15,214 nucleotides of DNA from an uncultured Chloroflexota bacterium (GTDB lineage: Bacteria > Chloroflexota > Limnocylindria > Limnocylindrales > CSP1-4), in the NCBI GenBank assembly GCA_903928275.1, contig CAIYQJ010000008.1:1-15214 (forward strand). The letters run 5' to 3'. The notes under the pieces are model-generated. The model had not been told where the DNA came from, did no database searches, and saw only the letters and a program-made list of their open reading frames with translations. Both the position numbers and the translations under genes were made by a program. This document shows, in pieces, positions 1 to 7,063 of this stretch. The stretch's first letter is position 1. Every line of letters starts with the position of its first letter.

Positions 1-230
1 GGCTCACCGCCGACGAGCGCGACGCCCTCTCGGCGCTCCAGGGCGGCGCGTGCGCCGTCTGCGGCACGACCGGGTTCCCGCTCGAGGTCGACCACGACCA
101 CCGCCACTGCCCGGGCGCGTCCGGCTGCCGGTCCTGCGTCCGCGGGATGCTCTGCGGCCGGTGCAACACGGCGCTCGGCAAGCTCGGCGACGCCAACATC
201 CCCCGCCTGCTCGCATACCTGGCCCGATGA
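1..230 (+). CDS. Endonuclease VII-type HNH nuclease, 3' part only
   Basis: The 5' end lies outside the window; the frame is read from base 3 and closes with TGA at 228-230. The visible 75 residues carry the recombination endonuclease VII signature: a CAVC zinc pair, then DHDH, then RGMLCGRCN followed by LG. Extra cysteines (HC, GC, CRSC) sit between DHDH and the second zinc pair. The family cleaves branched or mismatched DNA (T4 gp49 type) in a metal-dependent way. Its stop overlaps the terminase start (ATGA), so the two are probably translationally coupled; a role in resolving DNA before or during packaging is inferred from that position. The motif set looks intact, so activity is likely. 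Family call is firm; the role in this phage is not. Confidence 0.85.
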   Translation, partial: LTADERDALSALQGGACAVCGTTGFPLEVDHDHRHCPGASGCRSCVRGMLCGRCNTALGKLGDANIPRLLAYLAR

Positions 231-964
231 GCGTGGCAGCCGACCTCGCCGCCGCGCTCGACCCGGCCGTGCTGTTCGCCCAGGCGTACGGCAGGCCGCC
301 GCTCGACTGGCAGCGCGGGTACCTGCGCGAGACGCGCCCGACCGTCGTGCTCAAGGGCCGCCAGACGGGCGCATCCACCGCGGCGTCCCTCAAGGCCGTC
401 CACACCGCCCGCTACTGGCCCGACTCCACCGTCGTCTGCGTGTCCCCGAGCCTCAAGCAGTCCTCGGAGATCACCGGGCGCGCCCGGATGTGCCTCCGGC
501 AGCTCGGCGACGACCTCGTGCAGGACTCCAGCTCGACGCTCCGCCTCGCGAACGGCTCGCGGATCGTGTCCCTGCCGGGCACCGCGCGCAGCGTGCGCGG
601 CTACACCGCCCGCCTGCTCATCCTGGACGAGGCGGCCTACATCGACCCCGACACGTTCACGGCGGCCCGCGCGCTGGTGGCGACAGGCGGCCAGATGGTG
701 GTGCAGTCCACGCCGGCGCAGGAGGCCGGCGACTTCTGGGAGATCGCCACCGGATCCGCGCCGGAGTGGGCGCGCTTCAACGTGCGCAGCGACGAGGTGC
801 CCACCATCTCGGCCGCGTTCCTCGCCGACGAGCGCCGCGCGATGACGCCGGACGCCTTCGCCACCGAGTACGAGTGCCAGTTCGGCCGGACCGGCGCGAC
901 GCTGTTCACGGCCGACCGCATCGCCGCGCTGGTCGAGTCCGCGTCGCCGATGGTGGCGGCGTGA
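227..964 (+). CDS. Terminase large subunit, ATPase domain (separate gene)
   Basis: Encodes 245 residues forming only the ATPase motor of a phage large terminase, which pumps DNA into the procapsid through the portal. The phosphate-binding loop is K43-GRQTG-A49-S50. The usual GKS/T lysine is Ala, while a Lys stands at the start of the loop, as in the deviant Walker A of lambda gpA. Walker B is LLILDE with D134 and E135. A coupling-type motif, QSTP, lies near S161. The C-terminal part (EYECQFG followed by LF) is the usual linker before the nuclease domain, but the frame ends there with TGA. The ATG at 227 overlaps the upstream stop (ATGA); no clear ribosome site precedes it, so coupling is likely. 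In-frame ATGs upstream (from 50) would run through the nuclease gene and are not credible. Confidence 0.88.
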   Translation: MSVAADLAAALDPAVLFAQAYGRPPLDWQRGYLRETRPTVVLKGRQTGASTAASLKAVHTARYWPDSTVVCVSPSLKQSSEITGRARMCLRQLGDDLVQDSSSTLRLANGSRIVSLPGTARSVRGYTARLLILDEAAYIDPDTFTAARALVATGGQMVVQSTPAQEAGDFWEIATGSAPEWARFNVRSDEVPTISAAFLADERRAMTPDAFATEYECQFGRTGATLFTADRIAALVESASPMVAA

Positions 965-1464
965 TCACCGCCGGCGTGGTGGTCGCGGACCGGGGATCCG
1001 CCGTCGTCACCGTCGGCCGGGACGGCGAGGCCCTGCGCTGCACCGCCATCGAGCGGATCCCGTTCGACCTGAAGGCCGCGGCGGCCGCCGTCCACGCGCT
1101 GGACGCGGACACCCGCGTCGTCATCGACTCGGAGGGCCTCGGGACGGCGCTGTGGGCCGTCGTCCGCCCGCGCACTGACGACCAGGACGCGCTGGCGCGA
1201 TGGACGCTCTACGAGGGCCACGGCCGGGACCGCCAGGCGCTCGTGGACCTCCTCCTCGTCGCCGTCGAGGAGGACCGGTTCCGCTTCGCGCCCGGGCTCC
1301 CCGAGCAGGACGCGATGTCCAAGGCCCTCCAGGGCTACCGGCGTCAGGTACGCGAGGACGGCCTGATCGGCTCGGAGCTCGTGGTGGCGCTGCTGCTGGC
1401 GATGACGCCCCCGCCCGTCGTGGAGGTCTCCGTGTACGAGACCAGGGGCATCGACCATGTCTAG
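961..1464 (+). CDS. Terminase large subunit, nuclease domain (separate gene)
   Basis: Encodes 167 residues matching the RNase H-fold headful/cos nuclease half of a large terminase, which cuts concatemeric DNA. Visible landmarks are the first acidic strand VVVADRG (D10), a second acidic strand VVIDSEGLG (D56, E58), and a C-terminal helix GSELVVALLLAM, where family members commonly show Asp; here the residue is E139. The GTG start overlaps the ATPase stop as GTGA, so ribosomes finishing the ATPase can restart directly; no strong Shine-Dalgarno is seen. Together the two products (245+167) have about the length of a small single-chain terminase. The frame relation is -1, but I see no slippery heptamer near the junction. 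A natural split gene is the preferred reading; a sequencing indel is the alternative. Confidence 0.8.
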   Translation: MITAGVVVADRGSAVVTVGRDGEALRCTAIERIPFDLKAAAAAVHALDADTRVVIDSEGLGTALWAVVRPRTDDQDALARWTLYEGHGRDRQALVDLLLVAVEEDRFRFAPGLPEQDAMSKALQGYRRQVREDGLIGSELVVALLLAMTPPPVVEVSVYETRGIDHV

Positions 1465-1672
1465 GATCCGCGCCCGCCTCGGCCGCTCCGCGCGGAATGC
1501 CGCGACAGGTGTCCGGCGCCTGGTCCAGCGGACCGCCGACGACGTGCTGGCGGTGGCCGGCGTCGCATGCCTCGCCGTGGCGGCCGGGTTCGCCTCGCCC
1601 GCCCTCGCGTGGGCCGTGGTCGGCGTCTTCCTTCTCGCCTCGGCGACGGCAGGCAAGCGGAGGGCCCCCTGA
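1457..1672 (+). CDS. Small two-helix membrane protein
   Basis: A 71-residue protein not recognised as a named family. It begins with a strongly basic stretch (many Arg in residues 1-25), followed by two hydrophobic segments, about residues 30-47 and 48-66, separated by a short Ser/Pro turn, and ends KRRAP. This predicts a hairpin of two membrane helices with cytoplasmic basic ends. The ATG lies inside the end of the nuclease gene (8-base overlap) and its stop overlaps the portal start (TGATG), so it is co-translated with the packaging and portal genes. Small membrane proteins in this position occur in other actinophages, but the function is unknown. Holin-like behaviour is possible but unsupported by neighbours. 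Confidence 0.7.
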   Translation: MSRIRARLGRSARNAATGVRRLVQRTADDVLAVAGVACLAVAAGFASPALAWAVVGVFLLASATAGKRRAP

Positions 1673-3075
1673 TGGGGCGGTTCGCCACGGCAGCCCGCGA
1701 GCTCCGGTACGCCCGCTTCGTCACCACCGACCCGCGCAACCCCGCGTACTGGGTCCAGTCGCTGTTCGGCGCCCGGAACGAGGCCTCGTCGGGCGTCAAC
1801 GTCACCGCCGAGGTGGCGATGGGGATCGCGACCGTCTACGCCTCGTGCCGCAACCTCGGCGAGGATGTGGGCGGCCTGCCGACGCACATCTTCGAGAAGT
1901 CGCCGGACGGCCGCCGACAGGCGCTCGAGCACCCGGCCTGGCCGATGTTCAACGGCATGGCCAACGGCGAGATGTCCTCGATGGCCTTCAAGGAGGCGCT
2001 CACCGGGCACGCGGCGCTGCGCGGCACGGGCTACGCGGAGATCCAGTGGGACGGGCTGCTCCGGCCGATCGCCCTGTGGCCGCTGAACCCCGCCCGGGTC
2101 GAGCGCGTCCGCAACGGCCGCAACCGCGTCGACATCGCGGGGCTCGCCGACGGCGAGGTGGCCTACCGCGTCGGGCTGCCTGACGGCCAGGTCAAGATCC
2201 TGATCGCCCGCGACGTCCTGCCGCTCCACGGCTTCAGCCCGGACGGGATCCGGGGCTACTCGATCCTCTCCCTCGCCCGCGAGTCCTTCGGGCTGGCCGC
2301 CGCGGCGCAGGAGTTCGGCGGCCGATTCTTCGGCAACGACGCGCGCCCCGGCCTGTACCTGAAGTCGGACAAGGCGCTCTCCGACAACGCCCGGAAGAAC
2401 CTCAAGGAGTCGTGGGACTCGGAGCACCGGGGGCTCGAGAACGCCCAGCGGATCGCGATCCTCGAGGAGGGCATCGACGTCGGGACGATCGGCGTCCCGC
2501 CCGAGGACGCCCAGTTCCTGCAGACGCGCCAGTTCCAGCGCGAGGACATCCAGGCGTGGTTCCGGATGCCCCCGTCGAAGGTCATGGACCTCGCCCACGG
2601 GACCTACGCCAACGTCGAGCAGGACGACATCAGCTACTCCAAGTGGACGCTGCGCGCCTGGACGAACCGGTGGGACGGGCAGCTGGCAGTGTCGCGGATC
2701 GTCACGCCGCCGTACTACGCCGAGACGAACCTCGCGGCCGCCATGGCCGGCGACGCCAAGTCCCGCGGCGAGTTCTACGGCCTGCTCCGGAACGCGGGCG
2801 CGATCACGTCGAACCAGATCGCCGACCGCGAGAACTTCCCGCGCTCCGCGGCGCCCGGCGCCGACGAGCTCTGGTACCAGGTCAACACCCTGCCCGCCTC
2901 CGCGTTCGACGAGCGCGGCATGACGATGCCGCAGAAGGCCAAGGCCGCCCTGGACCTGCTGAAGGCGGGCTACGTGGCGTCCGGCGTCAACGAGCTGCTG
3001 GGCCTCGGCGACCTCGCCCACACGGGCCTCGTGCCCGGATCCACCACCCCAGAGACCACGGAGGCGACGCCATGA
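1672..3075 (+). CDS. Portal protein, HK97 type
   Basis: Encodes a 467-residue portal, the dodecameric ring at one capsid vertex through which DNA enters and to which the tail attaches. Length and sequence fit the HK97 gp3-like family: the N-terminal segment VYASCRNLGEDVGGLP, the wing region with HGFSPDGIRGYSIL, the stem/crown region ending with QTRQFQREDIQAWFRMPPS, and the conserved AGAITSNQIA-type turn near the C-terminus followed by a loosely ordered tail. The ATG at 1672 is chosen because GGAGGG at 1659-1664 sits 7 bases upstream and the start overlaps the preceding stop. An in-frame upstream ATG at 1567 would add residues overlapping the membrane-protein gene and has no support. Followed directly by the protease gene (ATGA overlap). 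Confidence 0.95.
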   Translation: MGRFATAARELRYARFVTTDPRNPAYWVQSLFGARNEASSGVNVTAEVAMGIATVYASCRNLGEDVGGLPTHIFEKSPDGRRQALEHPAWPMFNGMANGEMSSMAFKEALTGHAALRGTGYAEIQWDGLLRPIALWPLNPARVERVRNGRNRVDIAGLADGEVAYRVGLPDGQVKILIARDVLPLHGFSPDGIRGYSILSLARESFGLAAAAQEFGGRFFGNDARPGLYLKSDKALSDNARKNLKESWDSEHRGLENAQRIAILEEGIDVGTIGVPPEDAQFLQTRQFQREDIQAWFRMPPSKVMDLAHGTYANVEQDDISYSKWTLRAWTNRWDGQLAVSRIVTPPYYAETNLAAAMAGDAKSRGEFYGLLRNAGAITSNQIADRENFPRSAAPGADELWYQVNTLPASAFDERGMTMPQKAKAALDLLKAGYVASGVNELLGLGDLAHTGLVPGSTTPETTEATP

Positions 3076-3866
3076 AGCCGCGAGTCAGGCTCCGCGAGGA
3101 GCGCATCGTCCAGGCCGACCTCGAGGTGCGGGCAGCCGCGGACGGCCAGCCGCTCCGGATCATCGGCCACCCCGTGGTCTACAACCGCTGGAGCGAGGAC
3201 CTCGGCGGGTTCCGGGAGCGCGTCATCCACGGAGCCGCGACCAAGACGATCGGCGAGAGCGACATCCGCGTCCTGTTCAACCACGACGTCAACTTCATCC
3301 TGGGGCGCAACAAGGCGGGCACCGTCGACTTCGCCGACACCGCGTCCGGGATGAAGATGGACTGCCGGCCGCCCGAGACCGACACGATCCGCGACCTCGT
3401 CATCGTGCCGATGCAGCGCGGCGACCTGACGCAGATGTCGTTCGCCTTCAGGACGGTCCGCGACGAGTGGCGCGAGCCGCCCCAGACGCTCGTCAAGGAC
3501 GGGCTGTGGGAGCGCGACCTCCTCGAGTTCCAGATGTACGACGCCTCGATCGTCACGTTCCCGGCCTACACCCAGACCGACGCCGCCGTGCGCGACGCGA
3601 TCGGCTTCCTCGAGGGCCTGGCCGGCCTCGACCTTCGCACCCTCACCGCCACGATCACCCGCCTCGAGCGCGGGATCCAACCCACCGACGCCGACATCGA
3701 CCTGCTCAACGGGTCGATCTCCGCGCTGCGGACCTACCTCCCGGACGCGCCGGCGGCCTCGGCCGACCACGCGCCCGAGCCCCAGGCCGGGCCCGGCGGA
3801 CCGCCGGTCGCCCACCTGCTCCGGCTCCTGGAGCACAAGGCCCGCGAGGCCGCCACGTCCATCTGA
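3072..3866 (+). CDS. Prohead protease, HK97 gp4-like (peptidase U35)
   Basis: A 264-residue head maturation protease. The herpes-assemblin-like fold is indicated by the N-terminal IIGHPVVYNRWSEDLGGF block, the catalytic His in LFNHD (H71), the catalytic Ser in LTQMSFAF (S123), and the closing strand DASIVTFPAY. In this family the enzyme is packaged inside the procapsid, cuts off the capsid protein delta domain, and then digests itself. Residues beyond about 180 form an extension with heptad-like and Pro/Ala-rich stretches, probably the part that holds the protease to the scaffold domain. The ATG at 3072 has GGAGG at 3060-3064 upstream and overlaps the portal stop. The gene directly precedes its substrate, the capsid gene. 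Confidence 0.93.
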   Translation: MKPRVRLREERIVQADLEVRAAADGQPLRIIGHPVVYNRWSEDLGGFRERVIHGAATKTIGESDIRVLFNHDVNFILGRNKAGTVDFADTASGMKMDCRPPETDTIRDLVIVPMQRGDLTQMSFAFRTVRDEWREPPQTLVKDGLWERDLLEFQMYDASIVTFPAYTQTDAAVRDAIGFLEGLAGLDLRTLTATITRLERGIQPTDADIDLLNGSISALRTYLPDAPAASADHAPEPQAGPGGPPVAHLLRLLEHKAREAATSI

Positions 3867-3891
3867 CACCCGATACGACTGGAGACACACC

Positions 3892-5184
3892 GTGCAGTCC
3901 GAACGCATCCGCAAGCTCATGGAGGGCCGCGCCGCGGCCTACACCGCCGCCCGGTCGATCCTCGACGGCGTCGCCGACCCGACGAAGCCCCTCGAGGCCG
4001 ATGCCCAGTCCCGGTACGACGCCCACATGGACGAGTACGACCGGGCCAGCGCGTCGATCAAGGCCGAGGAGCGCTCGCTCGCTGCCGCGGCCGAGCTCCG
4101 CTCGCCGATCAACGAGCCGATCCGCCAGGATCCGGATCCGATCGGCGCGGACGCCACCCCGGAGCAGGCCCGCGCCGCCCAGCGCCGGACCAAGGAGTAC
4201 TCCGCGGCCTTCCGGAGCTACCTCGCCACGGGCGTCGCCTCGCGCGCCCTGCAGATGGACTCTGACGCGTCCGGCGGCTTCGCCGTGGCGCCGCAGACGT
4301 TCGTCGACAACCTGATCAAGTTCGCCGACAACATGCTGTTCATCCGCCAGCGCGCGACGAAGGTCCGGGTCCCGGACGCCGCCTCGCTCGGCGTGCCGAC
4401 GCTCGCGACCGACATCGCGGACGCCGACTGGACCACGGAGCTCGCCATCGGCGGCGAGGACTCCTCGCTCGCCTTCGGCAAGCGCGAGTTCCGCCCGCAG
4501 CCGCTGGCCAAGCTCCTCAAGGTGTCCAACAAGCTGATCCGCGCGTCGGGCCGAATGGTCACGGTCGACTCGGACGACAACGCCGACTCGGGGGCCGGCA
4601 TCGACGGCCTGGTCAACGACCGCCTGTCCTACAAGTTCGGCGTCGCCCAGGAGAAGGGCTTCCTCATCGGCACCGGCGCGCTCCAGCCGCTCGGCGTCTT
4701 CACGGCCTCGGCAGACGGCATCGACACCGGCCGCGACGTGGCCTGCGCCAGCCAGACGGTCATCGCCGGCGACGACCTCGTCAACGTGAAGTACTCGCTC
4801 AAGGTCCAGTACTGGGACAAGGCGGCCTGGGCGTTCCACCGGGACGCCGTCAAGCAGGTGCGCAAGCTCAAGGACTCCAACGGCCAGTACATCTGGGCCC
4901 CCGGCGGCATCGGCCAGGCCAGCCTGACCCAGGGCCAGCCGGACACCATCCTCGACCTGCCGTTCTTCATGTCGGAGTACGTGCCGAACACGTTCACGAC
5001 CGGCCTCTACACGGGCATCCTCGGCGACTTCAGCTACTACTGGATCGCCGACGCCCTGGACATGACGGTCCAGCGGCTCGTCGAGCTCTACGCCGCGACG
5101 AACCAGACCGGCTTCATCGGCCGGATGGAGGTCGACGGCATGCCGGTCCTCGCCGAGGCGTTCGCCCGCGTGAAGATGGCCTAA
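3892..5184 (+). CDS. Major capsid protein, HK97 fold, with delta domain
   Basis: Encodes 430 residues starting at GTG with a strong GGAGA site at 3881-3885. Residues 1 to about 100 are charged, helical and rich in Ala/Glu/Arg (coiled-coil like), matching the delta domain that acts as built-in scaffold. The mature HK97-fold domain begins after about residue 103 (EYSAAFRSYL) and includes FVDNLIKFADNMLFIR (N-arm/early strand), the DADWTTEL and FRPQPLAKLLKVSNKLIR blocks (E-loop/P-domain), and a C-terminal part FSYYWIADALDMTVQRL followed by a short FARVKMA end. These blocks fit the phage capsid family PF05065. The upstream protease presumably removes the delta domain at maturation. A GC hairpin lies just after the stop. 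Confidence 0.95.
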   Translation: MQSERIRKLMEGRAAAYTAARSILDGVADPTKPLEADAQSRYDAHMDEYDRASASIKAEERSLAAAAELRSPINEPIRQDPDPIGADATPEQARAAQRRTKEYSAAFRSYLATGVASRALQMDSDASGGFAVAPQTFVDNLIKFADNMLFIRQRATKVRVPDAASLGVPTLATDIADADWTTELAIGGEDSSLAFGKREFRPQPLAKLLKVSNKLIRASGRMVTVDSDDNADSGAGIDGLVNDRLSYKFGVAQEKGFLIGTGALQPLGVFTASADGIDTGRDVACASQTVIAGDDLVNVKYSLKVQYWDKAAWAFHRDAVKQVRKLKDSNGQYIWAPGGIGQASLTQGQPDTILDLPFFMSEYVPNTFTTGLYTGILGDFSYYWIADALDMTVQRLVELYAATNQTGFIGRMEVDGMPVLAEAFARVKMA

Positions 5185-5193
5185 ACCCAAGCC

Positions 5194-5221
5194 CGGGCGG
5201 CGGCCCACCCGCCGCCGCCCG
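5194..5221 (+). terminator. GC hairpin after the capsid gene (possible attenuator)
   Basis: A perfect 11-bp inverted repeat (5194-5204 with 5211-5221) around a 6-base loop begins 10 bases after the capsid stop. No T-run follows, so this is not a classical intrinsic terminator; it could slow polymerase, protect the capsid mRNA 3' end or set transcript ratios. A second, smaller hairpin follows at 5227-5240: a 5-bp stem closed by GCGA, a GNRA-type tetraloop. Both lie in the leader of the next gene. No promoter-like motif was seen in this 92-base gap. Confidence 0.4.
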
Positions 5222-5276
5222 CCACTTCCCCGCGAGGGGATAGGGCCAACCGCTGAAACACAGGGAGTAGCAAGAA

Positions 5277-5723
5277 ATGGCGCAGATCAGCAACTCGACC
5301 AAGATCACCCGCGTCCTCAACGCCGTGGCCGCGGGCACCACCGTCCAGACGAGCTCGGCCGTCGACATGGCCAACTTCGACGGCGTCCGGTTCATCGTCT
5401 CGCTGGGGGTCGGCTCGGCCAGCTCGGTCGGCGCCGTCAAGGCGTCCGACTGCGACACGGTCGGCGGCAGCTACAACGACATCGCCGGCTCGCTCGGGAC
5501 GGCGTTCACCCCGACGACCGACGACAACAAGGTGTGGGTCCTCGACATCTACCGGCCGACCCACCGCTTTGTGAAGTGCATCGTCAACCGGGCAACCGGC
5601 AACACCGTGATCGACAGCGTGATCGCCGAGCAGTACGGCGCACGCGTCCAGCCCAAGACGGACGACGCGACCACCGTGCTCGGCCGCAAGACGCTGGTCA
5701 GCCCGGCCGACGGCACCGCGTAG
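5277..5723 (+). CDS. Putative head decoration/stabilisation protein
   Basis: A 148-residue protein of a type often found just after the capsid gene; I do not recognise a named family with certainty. The start ATG has AGGGAG at 5262-5267. It is rich in Ser/Thr/Val/Gly, lacks membrane segments, and shows alternating hydrophobic residues typical of a beta-sandwich. The motif VDMANFDGVRFIVSLG is followed by a W-containing strand (KVWVLDIY), the RPTHRFVKCIV strand, and a C-terminal EQYGARVQP. The position directly after the capsid gene, with its own strong ribosome site and flanking RNA hairpins, suggests a highly produced virion protein. Decoration is an inference from position and fold pattern; an unrelated minor head protein remains possible. 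Confidence 0.7.
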   Translation: MAQISNSTKITRVLNAVAAGTTVQTSSAVDMANFDGVRFIVSLGVGSASSVGAVKASDCDTVGGSYNDIAGSLGTAFTPTTDDNKVWVLDIYRPTHRFVKCIVNRATGNTVIDSVIAEQYGARVQPKTDDATTVLGRKTLVSPADGTA

Positions 5724-5732
5724 CCCGGACCG

Positions 5733-5766
5733 CGCCCGGGGCCGGACCCCCTCCCGGCCCCGGGCG
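5733..5766 (+). terminator. Very strong GC hairpin after the decoration gene
   Basis: A perfect 13-bp inverted repeat (5733-5745 with 5754-5766) with an 8-base loop (ACCCCCTC) begins 9 bases after the TAG at 5721-5723. No T-run follows. It is the most stable local structure noticed in the window and lies 11 bases before the AGGAG of the next gene. It may act as a partial terminator or RNA-processing/stability element that separates expression of the two putative decoration genes. Confidence 0.45.
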
Positions 5767-5790
5767 CACACCAGACAGGAGACCTGACCA

Positions 5791-6201
5791 ATGGCCATCC
5801 TCACGGTCGGAAGCGCCGACTCCACCAGGGCCCGGCTCTCGCCCGCGATGGCCGGCGTCAATCTCGCCACCGCGCAGGCGGGCAACGGCGACTCGACCAA
5901 CACGGCTGACCGCGGCGGGCTGACCGGCGGGGGCGCGGTCGTCATCACGTCGGCCATCGGCGCCACGCCGACCGTCACCCTGAACATCCAGGGCAGCGTG
6001 GACGGCGTGGCGTGGTTCAACGTCCCGTACGCGCTGGTCGCCACGCCGCGGACGTTCGTCCTCACCGCGCTGACGATCACGACGGCCGTCACGACCACGT
6101 ACATCCTCCAGGAGCTCATCCCCTGGCGGTTCATCAAGACCGTCGCGTCCGCGAACACGAACGTGACGCTGACATCCGACCTCTACCAGTCAGGGAGCTG
6201 A
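5791..6201 (+). CDS. Second small beta-rich virion protein, putative decoration protein
   Basis: A 136-residue protein with AGGAG at 5777-5781 before its ATG. The N-terminal 50 residues are Gly/Ala/Ser/Thr rich. The rest alternates hydrophobic and polar residues like a beta-sandwich: VTLNIQGSVDGVAWFNV, then Thr-rich strands, then PWRFIKTVASANTNVTL. The same pattern (strand, S-D-x-x-W, long loop, aromatic-R-aromatic-V-K/R strand) occurs in the C-terminal domain of the tail protein at 7474-8199, suggesting a related fold. Lying between the capsid and the connector genes, it is probably a head surface or neck component. No specific family could be named and the function is inferred. Confidence 0.65.
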   Translation: MAILTVGSADSTRARLSPAMAGVNLATAQAGNGDSTNTADRGGLTGGGAVVITSAIGATPTVTLNIQGSVDGVAWFNVPYALVATPRTFVLTALTITTAVTTTYILQELIPWRFIKTVASANTNVTLTSDLYQSGS

Positions 6202-6205
6202 GACC

Positions 6206-6436
6206 ATGCCGTACATTGCGAAGTCCGACCTCGCGTCGACGTTCGGGACGTTCAGGGCCGGCACCGCCGTCCACCACGGCGCCGTACCCGACGCTGTGCT
6301 CGCCGCGTGGGCCGAGGCGGGCGTGATCGAGGAGACCGCCGTCGCGGAGGCGCCCGAGGAGGCCGTCACCGAGGCCCCGGAGACCGCGGTTGCGCAGGCG
6401 CCCGAGGCGCGGGCGCGGACCCGCAAGGCGCGGTAG
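6206..6436 (+). CDS. Small Ala/Glu-rich head-region protein
   Basis: A 76-residue protein of unknown function; the ATG follows AGGGAG at 6192-6197 by 8 bases. The N-terminal 40 residues (MPYIAKSDLASTFGTF and on to AAWAEAGVIEE) look like a small folded unit found in short phage proteins between capsid and connector genes. The remaining half is a low-complexity tail built from an imperfect repeat EAPE-x-AV and ending in a basic ARARTRKAR patch, probably disordered. A minor structural or assembly role is inferred only from its place; the charged repeat tail could bind DNA or a partner. Confidence 0.65.
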   Translation: MPYIAKSDLASTFGTFRAGTAVHHGAVPDAVLAAWAEAGVIEETAVAEAPEEAVTEAPETAVAQAPEARARTRKAR

Positions 6437-6439
6437 GCG

Positions 6440-7063
6440 ATGGCCACCGGCGACCTCACCACGCTCGCGTCCGTCAAGGCGCAGGCCGGCATCACGACGA
6501 CGTCCGAGGACGCCTTCCTGACGCCGGTCATCGCGGCGGTGTCGAGCGCGGTCGAGACGCTGACGGGCCGCTGGCTCGCCCCGCGCGGGTCGACCTCGCT
6601 CTACTTCGACGTGGATCCCGCGGGCGACGCGCAGAGGCTCAGGGTGCCGATGGGGCTGCAGAGCGTCTCCTTCATCGGCACGGCGTGGCAGGACCAGCCC
6701 GACGACGGCAGCGGCGCCTACACCGCGATCACTGCCGGCGTCTACCTGCAGCCCGCCGTCCAGGACCGGGTCGACGACGACTGGCCCGCGACGGCTGTGG
6801 AGCTCGGGTACCTCGCCAACGCCTTCTTCTACCCCGGCCACCGGACCGTCAAGATCACGGGGGCCTGGGGATGGGCGGCCACCCCGCCCCGGGTCGCCCA
6901 GATCGCCGCCACGGCCGTCGTGCGCGCCTGGCGGGCGAAGACGTCGGGCGGCGCGGACTACACGATCATCGGCGCCGACGGGGGCCAGAAGATCCTGCGC
7001 GACCTCGCGCCGACCGAGCTGGCCGAGCTGCGCGCCGCGTACCGCGACGTGGTGGCCCGCTGA
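6440..7063 (+). CDS. Head-tail connector protein, gp6-like
   Basis: A 207-residue protein. Its N-terminal segment LASVKAQAGITTTSEDAFLTPVI, followed by AAVSSAVETLTGRWL, is the hallmark of gp6-like head-tail connectors: short helices that form a ring under the portal. The middle carries beta segments (TSLYFDVDP, VELGYLANAFFYPG) and the C-terminal part includes AWGWAATPPRVAQIAATAV, which resembles the longer actinophage versions of the family. It starts 3 bases after the previous stop with only a weak upstream GGTAGG, so coupling is likely. The next gene overlaps its stop by one base. This is the only clear head-completion protein before the tail genes. Confidence 0.8.
   Translation: MATGDLTTLASVKAQAGITTTSEDAFLTPVIAAVSSAVETLTGRWLAPRGSTSLYFDVDPAGDAQRLRVPMGLQSVSFIGTAWQDQPDDGSGAYTAITAGVYLQPAVQDRVDDDWPATAVELGYLANAFFYPGHRTVKITGAWGWAATPPRVAQIAATAVVRAWRAKTSGGADYTIIGADGGQKILRDLAPTELAELRAAYRDVVAR

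Noticed and set aside
50..226. Terminase start at ATG 50
   Set aside because: The extra N-terminal residues would be an alternative frame of the endonuclease VII gene; the ATG at 227 gives a normal terminase N-terminus.
900..964. Programmed -1 frameshift joining the terminase halves
   Set aside because: The frame relation would fit, but no X-XXY-YYZ heptamer is seen near the junction, and the GTGA overlap explains expression by reinitiation.
637..3021. 794-codon open frame on the minus strand opposite terminase and portal genes
   Set aside because: Its composition is the low-complexity mirror of GC-rich coding sequence, it has no recognisable domain, and it lies opposite two or more clear phage genes.
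3706..5208. 500-codon minus-strand frame opposite the capsid gene
   Set aside because: A shadow of the capsid gene in GC-rich DNA; Arg/Gly/Val/Asp-rich with no domain and no ribosome site.
6340..6425. Imperfect GC-rich repeats as a regulatory repeat or origin
   Set aside because: They are in frame and explained by the EAPE-type low-complexity tail of the small protein.
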